Source of the DNA: Bradyrhizobium guangxiense
GTDB lineage: Bacteria; Pseudomonadota; Alphaproteobacteria; Rhizobiales; Xanthobacteraceae
Direction of reading: 5' to 3'
Length of the DNA stretch: 64,000 nt
NCBI RefSeq assembly: GCF_004114915.1
Contig: NZ_CP022219.1
Location: 1,456,501 to 1,520,500 of the forward strand
Below, piece after piece: positions 8,205 to 16,871 of this stretch (positions are counted from its first letter, which is position 1; each line of letters starts with the position of its first letter). The notes below the pieces were generated by a model. It was not told the origin of the DNA. It was given only the letters and a program-made list of their open reading frames with translations, and made no database searches. The position numbers were made by a program, and so were the translations under genes.

Positions 8205-9773
8205 ATGGCAACGCTCCGCGCGCAGCGCGCATGGACCCGACGGCAACTCCTGGTCCGCTCCGCCTCCAGCCTCGCCATCGCCTCGCTCGCGAAGCCTCAC
8301 CTCAGCCGCGCCGCCGACCGGCCGCAAATCGCAGGCGGCATCCAGTCCGGCGACGTCTGCGGTGATGGCTCCGCGGTGATCTGGGCGCGTGCCGACCGTC
8401 CCGCGCGGATGCAGGTGGAATGCTCGACCGTCGAGAGCTTCAAGACCATCATTGCGTCGGCGTTGCGCGATGCGCTGCCGGAGGCCGATTTTACCGCAAA
8501 GCTGCTGCTGAACGACCTGCCGGCCGGACAGGACATCTTCTATCGCGTCCGCTTCGACGACATTGCAACCGGCGTTCCCGGCGAAAGCCGCCTTGGCCAT
8601 TTCCGTACGGCGCCGGCAGCTGGCCAGTCGATCTCGTTCCTGTGGTCCGGCGACGTCGCGGGGCAGGGTTGGGGTATCGACGTTTCGCGCGGCGGCTATC
8701 GCAGCTATCGCACCATGCGCGACAACCGTCCGGATTTCTTCATTCATTCCGGCGATCACATCTATGCCGACTGCACGATTCCTTCCGAGCAAACGCTGCC
8801 GTCCGGCGAGATCTGGCGCAATCTGGTGACCGAGGACAAGGCCGAAGTCGCGCACACGCTGGCGCAGTTCCGCGGCAACTACAAATACAACCATCTCGAC
8901 GAGAATTTCCGCGCCTTCCATGCCGAGGTGCCGATGTTGGCGCAGTGGGACGACCACGAGGTCACCAACGACTGGTCGCCGACCGGCAGCTACGATGAGG
9001 CGGGCTTTGAGCAGGACGGGACTTCGCGCCTGGTTGCGCGCGCCCGCCGTGCCTTCTTCGACTTCATGCCGATCCGCGATATCGGCGCGCGGCAGGGCCG
9101 GGTCTATCGCAAGATCGGCTATGGTCCGCTGCTGGACGTCTTCATGATCGACATGCGCAGCTATCGCGACGAGACCTGGAACAAGGGGAGCGATCACCGC
9201 GGCTGGATCCTGGGGGCCGAGCAACTCGCCTGGCTGAAGCGCGAGCTCGCCGCCTCGCGCGCGACCTGGAAAGTGATCGCGGCCGACCTGCCGATCGGCC
9301 TGATCAGCCTGGACGCCGTCGCGCTCGGCGACGGGTCGCCCGAGCGCCGCGAGCACGAGATCGCCGAACTTCTGGCGTCCATCAAGCGCGCCGGTGTGCG
9401 CAATATCGTCTGGCTTACCGCCGACATGCACTACACCGCCGCGCATTACTACGATCCGAACAAGGCGCAATTCCAGGATTTTGAGCCGTTCTGGGAGTTC
9501 GTCTCCGGCCCACTGCATGCCGGCACCTGGGGCCCGGGAGAACTCGACGACACCTTTGGCCCGGTCGCGATGTACCAGAACGGCTGCAGCGCCGCGCAGG
9601 GCGAGAATTTGGCGCCGTGTTTCGGGCTGCAATTCTTCGGCCGGGTCGACATCGACGGCGCCAGTGGCATGATGACCGTGACCTTGAAGGACGTCGACAA
9701 CCGCGCCCTCTGGTCGGTCGATCTCGTGCCACAGCCGCAGCCGCGCCCGGCGGTGGTGGCGCAGCACTCGTGA
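8205..9773 (+). CDS. PhoD-like alkaline phosphatase/phosphodiesterase
   Basis: The 522-residue protein starts with a Tat-type leader: basic residues, RRQLLVRSASSLAIASLA, then a cut near SRAADR. The PhoD N domain (GGIQSGDVCGDGSAVIWARAD) is followed by the metallophosphatase core: FLWSGDVAG, FIHSGDHIYADC, WDDHEVTND, DMRSYRD and WLTADMHYTAAHYY, which supply the Asp, Asn and His metal ligands. Family members use Ca and Fe to hydrolyse phosphomonoesters and diesters in the periplasm. Start ATG 8205 fits the leader. Tandem 22-bp repeats lie just upstream. Phosphate control is plausible but not proven by the sequence. Confidence 0.92.
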   Translation: MATLRAQRAWTRRQLLVRSASSLAIASLAKPHLSRAADRPQIAGGIQSGDVCGDGSAVIWARADRPARMQVECSTVESFKTIIASALRDALPEADFTAKLLLNDLPAGQDIFYRVRFDDIATGVPGESRLGHFRTAPAAGQSISFLWSGDVAGQGWGIDVSRGGYRSYRTMRDNRPDFFIHSGDHIYADCTIPSEQTLPSGEIWRNLVTEDKAEVAHTLAQFRGNYKYNHLDENFRAFHAEVPMLAQWDDHEVTNDWSPTGSYDEAGFEQDGTSRLVARARRAFFDFMPIRDIGARQGRVYRKIGYGPLLDVFMIDMRSYRDETWNKGSDHRGWILGAEQLAWLKRELAASRATWKVIAADLPIGLISLDAVALGDGSPERREHEIAELLASIKRAGVRNIVWLTADMHYTAAHYYDPNKAQFQDFEPFWEFVSGPLHAGTWGPGELDDTFGPVAMYQNGCSAAQGENLAPCFGLQFFGRVDIDGASGMMTVTLKDVDNRALWSVDLVPQPQPRPAVVAQHS

Positions 9774-9793
9774 AGGGCGAGCGGCTCGCCTAA

Positions 9794-9816
9794 CCTCTTC
9801 CGGCAAGCGGGAGAGG
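9794..9816. repeat. Short inverted repeat after the PhoD-type gene
   Basis: CCTCTTCC and GGGAGAGG face each other across a 7-base loop, one mismatch. It belongs to the CTCTCCC/GGGAGAG family seen at 34607, 46178 and 52026. It could end or stabilise the upstream transcript. Confidence 0.45.
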
Positions 9817-9996
9817 GGAGCTCGCCTCGCTTGACGCGATAGTCAAACCTGATCCCACCTAACCCGATCTTGATTGGCCGCCTCCTGCCTCCCTCGCTAT
9901 ACTCATCACTCCCGCCACCTCTTTTCCATCACCAGAGAGTCTGCACCCCGCGGCATGGCCGCGTCCGGCGGGATGCAATATGTCAGGAGTTAGCTC

Positions 9997-10815
9997 ATGG
10001 ACAATCTGAAGACACAGGGCATCGGCATGCCCAAGCTCGGCCTCGGCACCTTTCGCATGCAGGGCGATGCCTGCCGCGCCGCGGTCGAGAGCGCGCTGTC
10101 GATCGGCTATCGCCACATCGACACCGCCGAGATGTATGCCAATGAGGAGCCGATTGGCGCAGCCATCGCAGCGTCCCGTCTGCCGCGCGGCGAGCTGCAC
10201 GTCACGACCAAGGTCTGGCACGAGAACCTCGCCCCGGACGCGATCAGGCGGGCTTTTGATGCCAGCCTGAAGAAGCTCCGGCTCGACCATGTCGATCTCT
10301 ATCTCGTGCATTGGCCGTCGAAGGCCGCGGATTGGGGGGCGGTGTTCGAGACCTTGATGAGGCTGAAGGAGGAGGGACGCACGCGAGCGATCGGCGTCGC
10401 CAATTTCACTACGGTACTGCTCAAGATCGCGGTCGAGGACATCGGGGCGCCGATCGCCTGCAACCAGATCGAATATCACGCGATGCTCGATCAATCGAAG
10501 GTGCTGGCTTATCTTGCGGCGAAGTCGATTCCGCTCGTCGCTTATTGTCCGCTGGCGCAGGGGCGCGTTGCCTCGGATCCGGTGCTGGCCGAGATCGGTG
10601 CCAAGCACAACGCAACCGCGGCGCAAGTGGCCCTGAATTGGCTGCTCGATCAGGACGGCGTCGCCGCGATCCCGAAGGCCTCGCGCCGCGAGAGCCAGCA
10701 GGCCAATCTCGATGCGCTGAAGATCACGCTCGACGATGCCGACCGCAACAAGATCGCGGCGCTGCCGAAGGATCGCCGCTGCGTCAATCCGGGCTTCGCG
10801 CCGCCGTGGGATTAG
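9997..10815 (+). CDS. Aldo/keto reductase (2,5-diketo-D-gluconate reductase-like)
   Basis: The 272-residue protein is a standard AKR (TIM-barrel, NADPH). The catalytic tetrad is visible: Asp and Tyr in DTAEMYANEEPIG (about residues 43-48), Lys in VTTKVWHENL (about residue 73) and His in LYLVHWPSK (about residue 106). The C-terminal cofactor region IPKASRRES binds the 2'-phosphate of NADPH. The N terminus GIGMPKLGLGTFRM is typical of the AKR5/DkgA-DkgB branch. It reduces aldehydes or keto sugars. ATG 9997 has AGGAGTTAG upstream. Confidence 0.92.
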   Translation: MDNLKTQGIGMPKLGLGTFRMQGDACRAAVESALSIGYRHIDTAEMYANEEPIGAAIAASRLPRGELHVTTKVWHENLAPDAIRRAFDASLKKLRLDHVDLYLVHWPSKAADWGAVFETLMRLKEEGRTRAIGVANFTTVLLKIAVEDIGAPIACNQIEYHAMLDQSKVLAYLAAKSIPLVAYCPLAQGRVASDPVLAEIGAKHNATAAQVALNWLLDQDGVAAIPKASRRESQQANLDALKITLDDADRNKIAALPKDRRCVNPGFAPPWD

Positions 10816-10840
10816 CTGGACGGGTTTTCGATGCGCAAAG

Positions 10841-10864
10841 AAATGGCCCCGCGAGGGGCCATTT
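10841..10864. terminator. Bidirectional terminator hairpin
   Basis: AAATGGCCCC (10841-10850), loop GCGA, GGGGCCATTT (10855-10864): a perfect 10-bp stem with A/T ends on both sides. It sits between the convergent aldo/keto reductase (ends 10815) and the His-rich protein (ends 10882), so it can serve both. Confidence 0.75.
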
Positions 10865-10881
10865 CCATGTTGCGCGCTGCA

Positions 10882-11112
10882 TTAGTCCCAGTGGCGATGG
10901 CTGCGCTTGATCACCACGACCCGGTCGCCATGGTGACGCCAGCCGCGATGCCAGCCATGGTCGCGATGCTCGCGGAATTCGGCGCGGGCGCCGTATGGGC
11001 CGTGATGATGATGGTAGCCACGCTTGATCACCACGGTCTCTGCGCTTGCCAGCGTCGGCGCCGCGATCACGAGCGCGCCCAGGGCCGCAACCACATAACC
11101 AAGCTTCTTCAT
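10882..11112 (-). CDS. Histidine-rich small secreted protein
   Basis: The 76-residue product starts at ATG 11112 with GGAGGAGGACATC directly upstream, so the longer frame from 11139 is not needed. Residues 1-28 form a clean Sec signal peptide ending in ASA-ET. The mature part has about 50 residues with 13 histidines, several as HHHH or HRH, plus many Arg. A VVIKRG segment near its start is echoed by VVVIKRS near its end, suggesting an internal duplication. The composition suggests periplasmic metal (Ni, Zn, Cu or Co) binding, but no family is recognised. Confidence 0.65.
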   Translation of the reverse strand: MKKLGYVVAALGALVIAAPTLASAETVVIKRGYHHHHGPYGARAEFREHRDHGWHRGWRHHGDRVVVIKRSHRHWD

Positions 11113-11287
11113 GATGTCCTCCTCCAATCGAATGCACATCTAAACCGCGCATTCATGCGAACGTTCCGGAGGAACAGCGGGAGAATTCTGAATGGCTGTT
11201 CAGACAGCGCATGATCCCGAGGCAACGGCCGCGTCAGCGCAAACCACCGTTCTGTTTTTTCAGAAGCAACGTGATCGAGCGTAATGC

Positions 11288-11740
11288 CTAATCGCAGCGT
11301 CGTTGCGTGGGCGTCGGTGCGCCCGTCGCGATGTATTTGCCGTCTCGGATCGTGTACTCGCCGCGTTCGCTGCGATTGTAGATTGCGCGCAGGCTGCCGT
11401 CCTTCGCCAGCCGCAGTCCGAACTCACGCGCCTGGTGCAGCGAGGGGAAGTACACCATCACATTGATCAGGCCTTCGGCGTTGACCGTTGCCGACACCAC
11501 CTCGTTCTCGTCTCTGGCGTCGCCGAAATTGCGCCGGTACATTACCCGGCCGTCCTTCCGGATCTCATAGGTCAGGAGCGCGCCTTTGTCGCGGTCGGGC
11601 TGAGCCGCGCAGTCGACCGCCCATGAACCGAGCAGGCCCCATTGCTCGACCGTCGCCGCGAGCGTCTCGGCATCTGCGGCGGAGGTGATCGCCGCCCACA
11701 GCACCCCCGCCGCGATCCAGCGGCTCAACCAACGCGTCAT
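11288..11740 (-). CDS. Secreted hypothetical protein
   Basis: I start at ATG 11740, after AGGGAC, because it opens a good signal peptide (TRWLSRWIAAGVLWAAITSA, cut near ADA-ET). The mature part, about 125 residues, is rich in short beta strands: LLGSWAVDCAAQPD, then YEIRKDGRVMYRRNF, and a C-terminal TQRRCD. Two cysteines, one near the start of the mature part and one at the end, could form a disulfide. The layout resembles small alphaproteobacterial periplasmic proteins of unknown role. No partner gene is obvious. Confidence 0.6.
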   Translation of the reverse strand: MTRWLSRWIAAGVLWAAITSAADAETLAATVEQWGLLGSWAVDCAAQPDRDKGALLTYEIRKDGRVMYRRNFGDARDENEVVSATVNAEGLINVMVYFPSLHQAREFGLRLAKDGSLRAIYNRSERGEYTIRDGKYIATGAPTPTQRRCD

Positions 11741-11899
11741 GTCCCTGGAGAACCCCGCCTCGAAGAATTCCAAAGTGTAGCATCCCGCCCGTTTCCGTCC
11801 ATGGCGGCCCCCGATCGCTCGCGAATTTGATCCGCGTCAATGAGGCCGGTGTTTTCCGGGGTAGGATGGCGCTTCCCGAAGGCGAATCTGGATAGACCA

Positions 11900-12172
11900 A
11901 TGCTGAATCAAGTCATGGATTTTGCGGGCGAAGTGCTGCCGGGGAGCTGTGCCGTACCGCCTTATTCCGAGACCGAGTTTCTGACCGAGCTGGGTGATCG
12001 CTTGCGGTCCTCGCGCATGCGCTGCGACCTGTCGCGCCGCGAGCTGGCCCGCCGTTCCGGGATCTCCGAGCGCTATATCGCCCAGATCGAGGCCGGCAAG
12101 GGCAACGTCTCGATCGTCCTCTTGCTGCGGCTGGCCTCCGCGATCCACAGCAGTCAGCCCCAGGCGGCCTGA
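11900..12172 (+). CDS. HTH regulator resembling the N-terminal half of BoxR-type proteins
   Basis: A 90-residue protein starting at ATG 11900. Residues about 23-80 form an XRE-type helix-turn-helix: LGDRLRSSRMRCDLSRRELA, then RRSGISERYIAQIEAGKGNVSI. This closely resembles the HTH of BoxR-type regulators of aerobic benzoyl-CoA catabolism, which continue into a shikimate-kinase-like domain. Here the chain stops just after LLRLASAI, so only the DNA-binding part remains. It lies 18 bases ahead of an HpaD-like dioxygenase on the same strand, so it may control aromatic catabolism. The longer frame from 11840 adds 20 unremarkable residues. Confidence 0.7.
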   Translation: MLNQVMDFAGEVLPGSCAVPPYSETEFLTELGDRLRSSRMRCDLSRRELARRSGISERYIAQIEAGKGNVSIVLLLRLASAIHSSQPQAA

Positions 12173-12190
12173 CGCTTCAAGGTGACCGCC

Positions 12191-13045
12191 ATGGGGCAGC
12201 TGGTACTCGCGGCCAAGGTCACCCACGTTCCATCATTGATGCTGTCGGAGCAACCCGGCAGCCCGTTACGCGACGCGCGCAAAGCCGCCGTCGATTCGCT
12301 GCGCGAGCTCGGCCGGCGGGCGAAAGAGCGCGGCGCGACCTGCTTCGTGGTGTTCGACACCCACTGGCTCTCCAATTTCGGCTACCACATCAACGCCAAT
12401 GCGCGGCACCGCGGCTCGTTCACGAGCCACGAGGCGCCGCAGATGATCCAGGATCTGCGCTACGATCTGCCGGGTGATACGTCTCTGGCGGAAGCCATCG
12501 CGAACAGGGCCGGCGAGGCGGGCCTGAACGTGATTGCCCATCAGGTGGCCAGCCTCGGTCTCGAATACGGCACCATCGTGCCGATGCACTACTTAAATCC
12601 CGACGGTTTTGCGAAGGTCGTCTCGGTCGCCTCCCCGCTGTTCACGTCGTTCGAGGAGAGCCGGCTCCTCGGTGAAGCGACGCGCCGGGCGATCGACGAA
12701 TCCGGTGAGCGGGTCGCCGTCCTCGCCAGCGGATCGCTTTCGCATCGGCTCTGGCCGAACAAGAAGCTGGGGCCCGAGGCGTGGACGTCGGTCGCCAGCG
12801 AGTTCAACCGCCAGGTCGATCTGCGCGTGCTCGAGCTGTGGCAGCGCCGCCGCTACCGCGAATTCCTCGACATGCTTCCCGAGTACGCCACCAAGTGCAA
12901 CGGTGAGGGCGGCATGGCCGACACCATCATGCTGTTCGCGGCGCTCGGCTGGTACGACTACCGCGGCGCCGCCGAGCAGCTTTGCGACTATTTTCCCTCG
13001 TCGGGCTCCGGCCAGGTCAACGTGGAGTTTCACCTCGAGGCGTGA
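12191..13045 (+). CDS. HpaD-like class III extradiol dioxygenase (3,4-dihydroxyphenylacetate 2,3-dioxygenase type)
   Basis: About 284 residues. I prefer ATG 12191 (MGQLVLAAKVTHVPS), which matches the MGE/MGQ start of this family and has AAGGTGA upstream; GTG 12182 is possible. Metal and acid-base histidines are in place: VTHVPS near residue 12, FDTHWLSNFGYH near residue 55 and LASGSLSHRLWP near residue 180. The C terminus ends in the GTGQVHV-like SGSGQVNVEFHL. Known relatives cleave homoprotocatechuate to 5-carboxymethyl-2-hydroxymuconate semialdehyde. No other hpa genes are adjacent, so the ring substrate is open. Confidence 0.88.
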   Translation: MGQLVLAAKVTHVPSLMLSEQPGSPLRDARKAAVDSLRELGRRAKERGATCFVVFDTHWLSNFGYHINANARHRGSFTSHEAPQMIQDLRYDLPGDTSLAEAIANRAGEAGLNVIAHQVASLGLEYGTIVPMHYLNPDGFAKVVSVASPLFTSFEESRLLGEATRRAIDESGERVAVLASGSLSHRLWPNKKLGPEAWTSVASEFNRQVDLRVLELWQRRRYREFLDMLPEYATKCNGEGGMADTIMLFAALGWYDYRGAAEQLCDYFPSSGSGQVNVEFHLEA

Positions 13046-13055
13046 AGCCGCGGCC

Positions 13056-14288
13056 TCAGGCCTGCTTCTCGACATTGGCGCTGCGGGCCGGCACGCCGAA
13101 CTCCTTGCGGCAGACCTCGGCCAGCACGGCGACGCCATCGCGGATCTGCTGGTGCGTGGGGCTGGCAAAGCATAGCCGCAGCCGCGAGCTGGAATGGCCC
13201 TTGTTGGTCGACCATTCCGGCCCCGGATTGATCGAGACGCCGGCGGCGAGCGCGGCCTGATACAGTTTCAGCGTATCGACCTGGTCGGGCAGCTTGACCC
13301 AGAGGAAGATGCCGCCCTTGGGCTCCTCGAACTCCGCTGCCGTCCCGAACTGCTCGTTCAGCGCCTCCATCAGCGTGTCGAGCTTGCTGCGCAGCGCCTT
13401 GGTCAGGGCCGGCACGTGGCTTGCGAAATGCGGCTTGCAATAGCTGGCCAGCACCATCTGCTCCAGCGCTCCGGAGCCGGCATCGGTCTTCAGCGCCAGC
13501 ATCCGCGACATCACCTCCCATGGCGCGACGATGAAGCCGACGCGCAGCGCCGGCGCGATCGACTTCGAGAACGAGCCGATATGGATCACGCCGCCGTTCG
13601 GGCTCATCGCGTAGATCGCCGGCGGCCGCTGCCCCGACCAGACCAGGTCGGCATAGCAATCGTCCTCGAAGATCGGCACGCCGTATTCGGTCGCGAGCCG
13701 CACCAGCTCAGTGCGGCGGCTCTCGGGCATGATGCTGCCGGTCGGGTTCTGCACCGTCGGAATGGTGTAGATGTATTTCGGCCTGATGCCGCGGCTCTTG
13801 AGGTCGGCCAGCGTGGCGGCCAGCACGTCCATGCGCATGCCGTCCTTGTCGAGGGGAATGCCGACGACGTTGACACCGAGCCGCGCCAGACGGGTCAGGG
13901 AGCCCTGATAGCTCTCCTGCTCGAAGATCACGGTGTCGCCGCGGGTCAGCAGCGTCGCGTTGACGAGGTCGAGCGCCTGCAGCGAGCCGGAGACGATCAG
14001 GAGATCGTCCACGGTGCAGGCGATGCCGGCATCGCGCTTGAGTTTGGTCACCAGGAACTCGCGCAAGGGCAGGTAGCCCTGCGGACCATGCGCCAACCCG
14101 TACGTGGCGAGCGACCGGCCCTCGCGCCGTAGCACCGTGTTGGTCGCTTCGATCAGCTCGTCGAGCGGCACCTGTTCGGAATCGTTGTTGCCGCCGACAA
14201 AACTGTACTTCGCAAGGCCGGTCCAGCGCGCAGAGGGGGCCGGCAGCCCCGCCGGAAACAGGGGCGCGAAATCGAAGCTGGACGTCAT
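13056..14288 (-). CDS. PLP-dependent aminotransferase (class I/II, 2-aminoadipate-aminotransferase-like)
   Basis: About 410 residues from ATG 14288. The fold-type I motifs are present: YGLAHGPQGYLPLRE in the small-domain loop, SGSLQALDLVNATL for cofactor stacking, IPTVQNPTGSIMPESRR, FEDDCYADL with the Asp that contacts the pyridine nitrogen, and the Schiff-base lysine in GSFSKSIAPALRVGF. It resembles the catalytic half of MocR regulators and LysN-type aminotransferases but has no HTH. Likely amino donors are 2-aminoadipate, aromatic or branched amino acids. It is convergent with the dioxygenase gene ten bases away. Confidence 0.9.
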   Translation of the reverse strand: MTSSFDFAPLFPAGLPAPSARWTGLAKYSFVGGNNDSEQVPLDELIEATNTVLRREGRSLATYGLAHGPQGYLPLREFLVTKLKRDAGIACTVDDLLIVSGSLQALDLVNATLLTRGDTVIFEQESYQGSLTRLARLGVNVVGIPLDKDGMRMDVLAATLADLKSRGIRPKYIYTIPTVQNPTGSIMPESRRTELVRLATEYGVPIFEDDCYADLVWSGQRPPAIYAMSPNGGVIHIGSFSKSIAPALRVGFIVAPWEVMSRMLALKTDAGSGALEQMVLASYCKPHFASHVPALTKALRSKLDTLMEALNEQFGTAAEFEEPKGGIFLWVKLPDQVDTLKLYQAALAAGVSINPGPEWSTNKGHSSSRLRLCFASPTHQQIRDGVAVLAEVCRKEFGVPARSANVEKQA

Positions 14289-14355
14289 GGGAGCGTTCCT
14301 CGTTTCTGTTCTTGTTGAGCCAGCCGGCCTTGCACCGGCCAATCTTGTTCTTGCC

Positions 14356-14376
14356 GGCCGTCCGGGGTGGACGGCC
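14356..14376 (-). terminator. Hairpin after the DUF3124 gene
   Basis: GGCCGTCC and GGACGGCC pair around a five-base loop immediately after the TAA stop of the DUF3124 gene. The stem is strong but no run of T follows on the minus strand, so termination may be weak or Rho-assisted. Confidence 0.5.
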
Positions 14377-14904
14377 TTACTTCTTGCCCGCCGTGCTGGT
14401 CGGACGACCCTGGCTGATGAAAGCGTAATGCGCATTGGCGACGCCGCCAACCATCAGGGCTTCGACCACGGGCTCGGCGATCTCGCCTGTCGCGGCCCAG
14501 TCGACCAGGAAATTGGCGCCGGTCCCGCCGCGCACGTCGTCGGTCGGAATGAAGATCGAGACGGTGGCGAGCGGCCTCAACGCGACCGGCGTCTTCAGAT
14601 AGCTCTCGACCTGCTTGCCTGCGGTATCGAAATAGGCGATGCGTTTGACGACTAGCGGCTGGGTCTCGGAGGCGTTGTGAACACTCAAGGTCACCGAGAA
14701 GTCGACGCGCAGCTTGCCCTGGCTCATTGCGACGCTGGAATAAGCGGGCACGTAGAATCCGCCGGAGACGGCGAGGCCCTCCTTCGGCATCGCGGTGAGA
14801 GAATCGGCAAAGTTTTGTTCGATATTGACCTTGGATTGTGCGACGGCCGGCGCGGCCAAGGCGAGGGGGCATAGCAGCATTGCCGCGAGCAGGCCTTTTT
14901 GCAT
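14377..14904 (-). CDS. DUF3124 domain periplasmic protein
   Basis: The 175-residue protein starts at ATG 14904 with a signal peptide (QKGLLAAMLLCPLALAAPAVAQ). The mature part reads YVPAYSSVAMSQGKLRVDFSVTLSVHNASETQPLVVKRIAYFDTAGKQVESYL and ends with NAHYAFISQGRP: the features of the DUF3124 family, an immunoglobulin-like beta sandwich of unknown role. It shares a short divergent region (67 bases) with the Kef-type antiporter gene. Confidence 0.8.
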   Translation of the reverse strand: MQKGLLAAMLLCPLALAAPAVAQSKVNIEQNFADSLTAMPKEGLAVSGGFYVPAYSSVAMSQGKLRVDFSVTLSVHNASETQPLVVKRIAYFDTAGKQVESYLKTPVALRPLATVSIFIPTDDVRGGTGANFLVDWAATGEIAEPVVEALMVGGVANAHYAFISQGRPTSTAGKK

Positions 14905-14971
14905 GTGACGAATTGCTCGCTTGCCGCGCCGCAACCCGTCTCTAGGGTGCGGCAAAACGGACCGATCTGGT

Positions 14972-16702
14972 ATGCACGAGCTCATTCGCGACATCACTCT
15001 CTGTATTCTGTTTGCCTGGATGCTGGGCCTGCTCGCCCATTTCTCACGGCAGCCGCTGATCCTGGCCTATCTTATCGCCGGCTTTTGCATTGGTCCATTC
15101 GGCGCCGGCTGGGTCCATTCGCAGGAATCGATCGGCGTCATCTCCGAGCTCGGCCTGATCTTCATGCTGTTCATGATCGGTCTGGAGATCGACCTGAAGA
15201 AGATCGTGCGGGCGGGAAAGGTGATCCTGTTCGCGGCGGGCGGCCAGCTGCTCGGCGGCTGCCTGCTCGGGGTGCTGTTCTTCCTCGGCATCGGCCTCTC
15301 GCTCGGCGGTGGGCATTTCGATGCGATCTATCTCTGCGTCGCCTGCGCGCTGTCGAGCACCGTCATCATCGTCAAGGTGCTCTATGAGAAACGCGAGCTC
15401 GACACGCTGCCGGGACGGATCACGCTCGGTGTGCTGGTGCTCCAGGACATCTTCGCCATCCTGTTTCTGGCGGTGCAGCCGAGCCTTGCCAATCTGCAGG
15501 CCAGCGTCATCTTGCTCTCGATCGGCCGCGTCGCGGTGCTGGTCGCCGCTGCGCTGCTGGTCAGCCGCTACGTGCTGCCGCGGCTGTTCCACCAGATCGC
15601 CCGGCGGCCCGAGCTGATCCTACTCGGCGCGCTGGCCTGGTGTTTCCTCGTCGCCGAGACCGCCGAGCGGCTGTCGCTGTCGCGCGAGATGGGCGCGCTG
15701 ATCGCCGGCGTCTCGCTCTCGACCTTTCCCTACGCGCTCGACGTCACCGCCAAGGTCACCACGCTCCGCGACTTCTTCATCACCCTGTTCTTCGTCGCGC
15801 TCGGCATGACCATTCCCGTCCCTGGTCTCTCCGTGATCGGGCTGGCGCTCATGATCGCCGCTTTCACGGTCGTGAGCCGCCTCGTCACCACCTTCACGCC
15901 GCTCTATCTGATGAAGCAGGGCCTGCGCGCCAGCCTCCTGCCGGCGCTGAACCTTGCGCAGATCTCCGAGTTTTCGCTGGTGGTGATCCAGACCGGTGTC
16001 ACCGACCACCACATTGCGGCCGAGACGGCAAATGCCGCCTCCTTCGCCTTCGTGGTGCTGGCGGTCCTTTCGACCTTCGTGATGACCCGCAGCGACGAGA
16101 TCACCCGCTGGGCGATCGGGCCGTTGAAGCGGATCGGCCTGCGCGACCTCGACCATGGCAACGGCCATGCCGAGGAGGGGCACGAGGGCGGCCATGGCGA
16201 GGCCCGCCGCATCGTCATCCTCGGCTTCTTCCGCGCGGCGAGCGCGCTGCTGGCCGAGATCGAGCGGCAGGCCCCGGTGCTGCTGGAGCAGATCACGGTG
16301 GTCGACTTCAACCCCAATGTGTACCAGACGCTGCTCTCGCGCGGCCTGCACGTGATCTATGGCGACATCAGCAATGTCGATACGCTGCTCCATGCCGGCG
16401 TCGGCAAGTCCGAGATGATCATCCTCAGCGTGCCGGATTCGCTGCTGAAGGGGGCCACCAACGAGAAGCTGGTCCGCCACGTCCGCGCTCTCAATCCAAC
16501 CGCTATGATCGTCGCCACGGCCGACCTCCTGGCCGACGTCGGCGGCCTCTATGAAGCCGGCGCCAACTACGTCACCGTGCCCCGGCTCACCGATGCCCAC
16601 GAGCTGTTCACGGTCATCGAGGCGGCCCAGGCCGGGCTCCTGGCCGACAAGCGCGCTGAACTCGATCAGCGGCTCGGCGAGCGCCGCGAAGTGTTGCCCT
16701 GA
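14972..16702 (+). CDS. Kef-type cation:proton antiporter with C-terminal RCK/TrkA-N-like domain
   Basis: About 576 residues from ATG 14972. Residues 1-385 hold some 12-13 hydrophobic helices of the CPA2 family, with LGLIFMLFMIGLEIDLKK, the ALSSTVIIVKVL helix and FFVALGMTIPVP. A His/Gly/Glu-rich linker (about residues 391-409) leads to an RCK-like domain: RRIVILGFFRAASALLAEIE, VVDFNPNVY, and VIYGDISNVDTL. The usual GxGxxG nucleotide motif is replaced by GFFRAAS, so NAD or ATP binding may be lost. Family role: K or Na efflux in exchange for protons. Regulatory input may differ from KefB/KefC. Confidence 0.88.
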   Translation: MHELIRDITLCILFAWMLGLLAHFSRQPLILAYLIAGFCIGPFGAGWVHSQESIGVISELGLIFMLFMIGLEIDLKKIVRAGKVILFAAGGQLLGGCLLGVLFFLGIGLSLGGGHFDAIYLCVACALSSTVIIVKVLYEKRELDTLPGRITLGVLVLQDIFAILFLAVQPSLANLQASVILLSIGRVAVLVAAALLVSRYVLPRLFHQIARRPELILLGALAWCFLVAETAERLSLSREMGALIAGVSLSTFPYALDVTAKVTTLRDFFITLFFVALGMTIPVPGLSVIGLALMIAAFTVVSRLVTTFTPLYLMKQGLRASLLPALNLAQISEFSLVVIQTGVTDHHIAAETANAASFAFVVLAVLSTFVMTRSDEITRWAIGPLKRIGLRDLDHGNGHAEEGHEGGHGEARRIVILGFFRAASALLAEIERQAPVLLEQITVVDFNPNVYQTLLSRGLHVIYGDISNVDTLLHAGVGKSEMIILSVPDSLLKGATNEKLVRHVRALNPTAMIVATADLLADVGGLYEAGANYVTVPRLTDAHELFTVIEAAQAGLLADKRAELDQRLGERREVLP

Positions 16703-16871
16703 GGGCGGCCGGCCTTCCCGCCCGGCTGTTTGCTCCTATATCCCTGGTATGTTCGGTGCAAGCTTGGCCGTCCGATGGCCCGCGGCCCGGAATATGTGGT
16801 TGCGTCCAGGACACTAGCGCCCCGGCCCAAGTCCGGCTAAGCCTCCCGGCACAACCGATAGAGATTGGGAA

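Noticed and set aside
16703..16871. FMN riboswitch upstream of ribB
   Set aside because: None of the RFN conserved blocks could be found in the 168-base leader.
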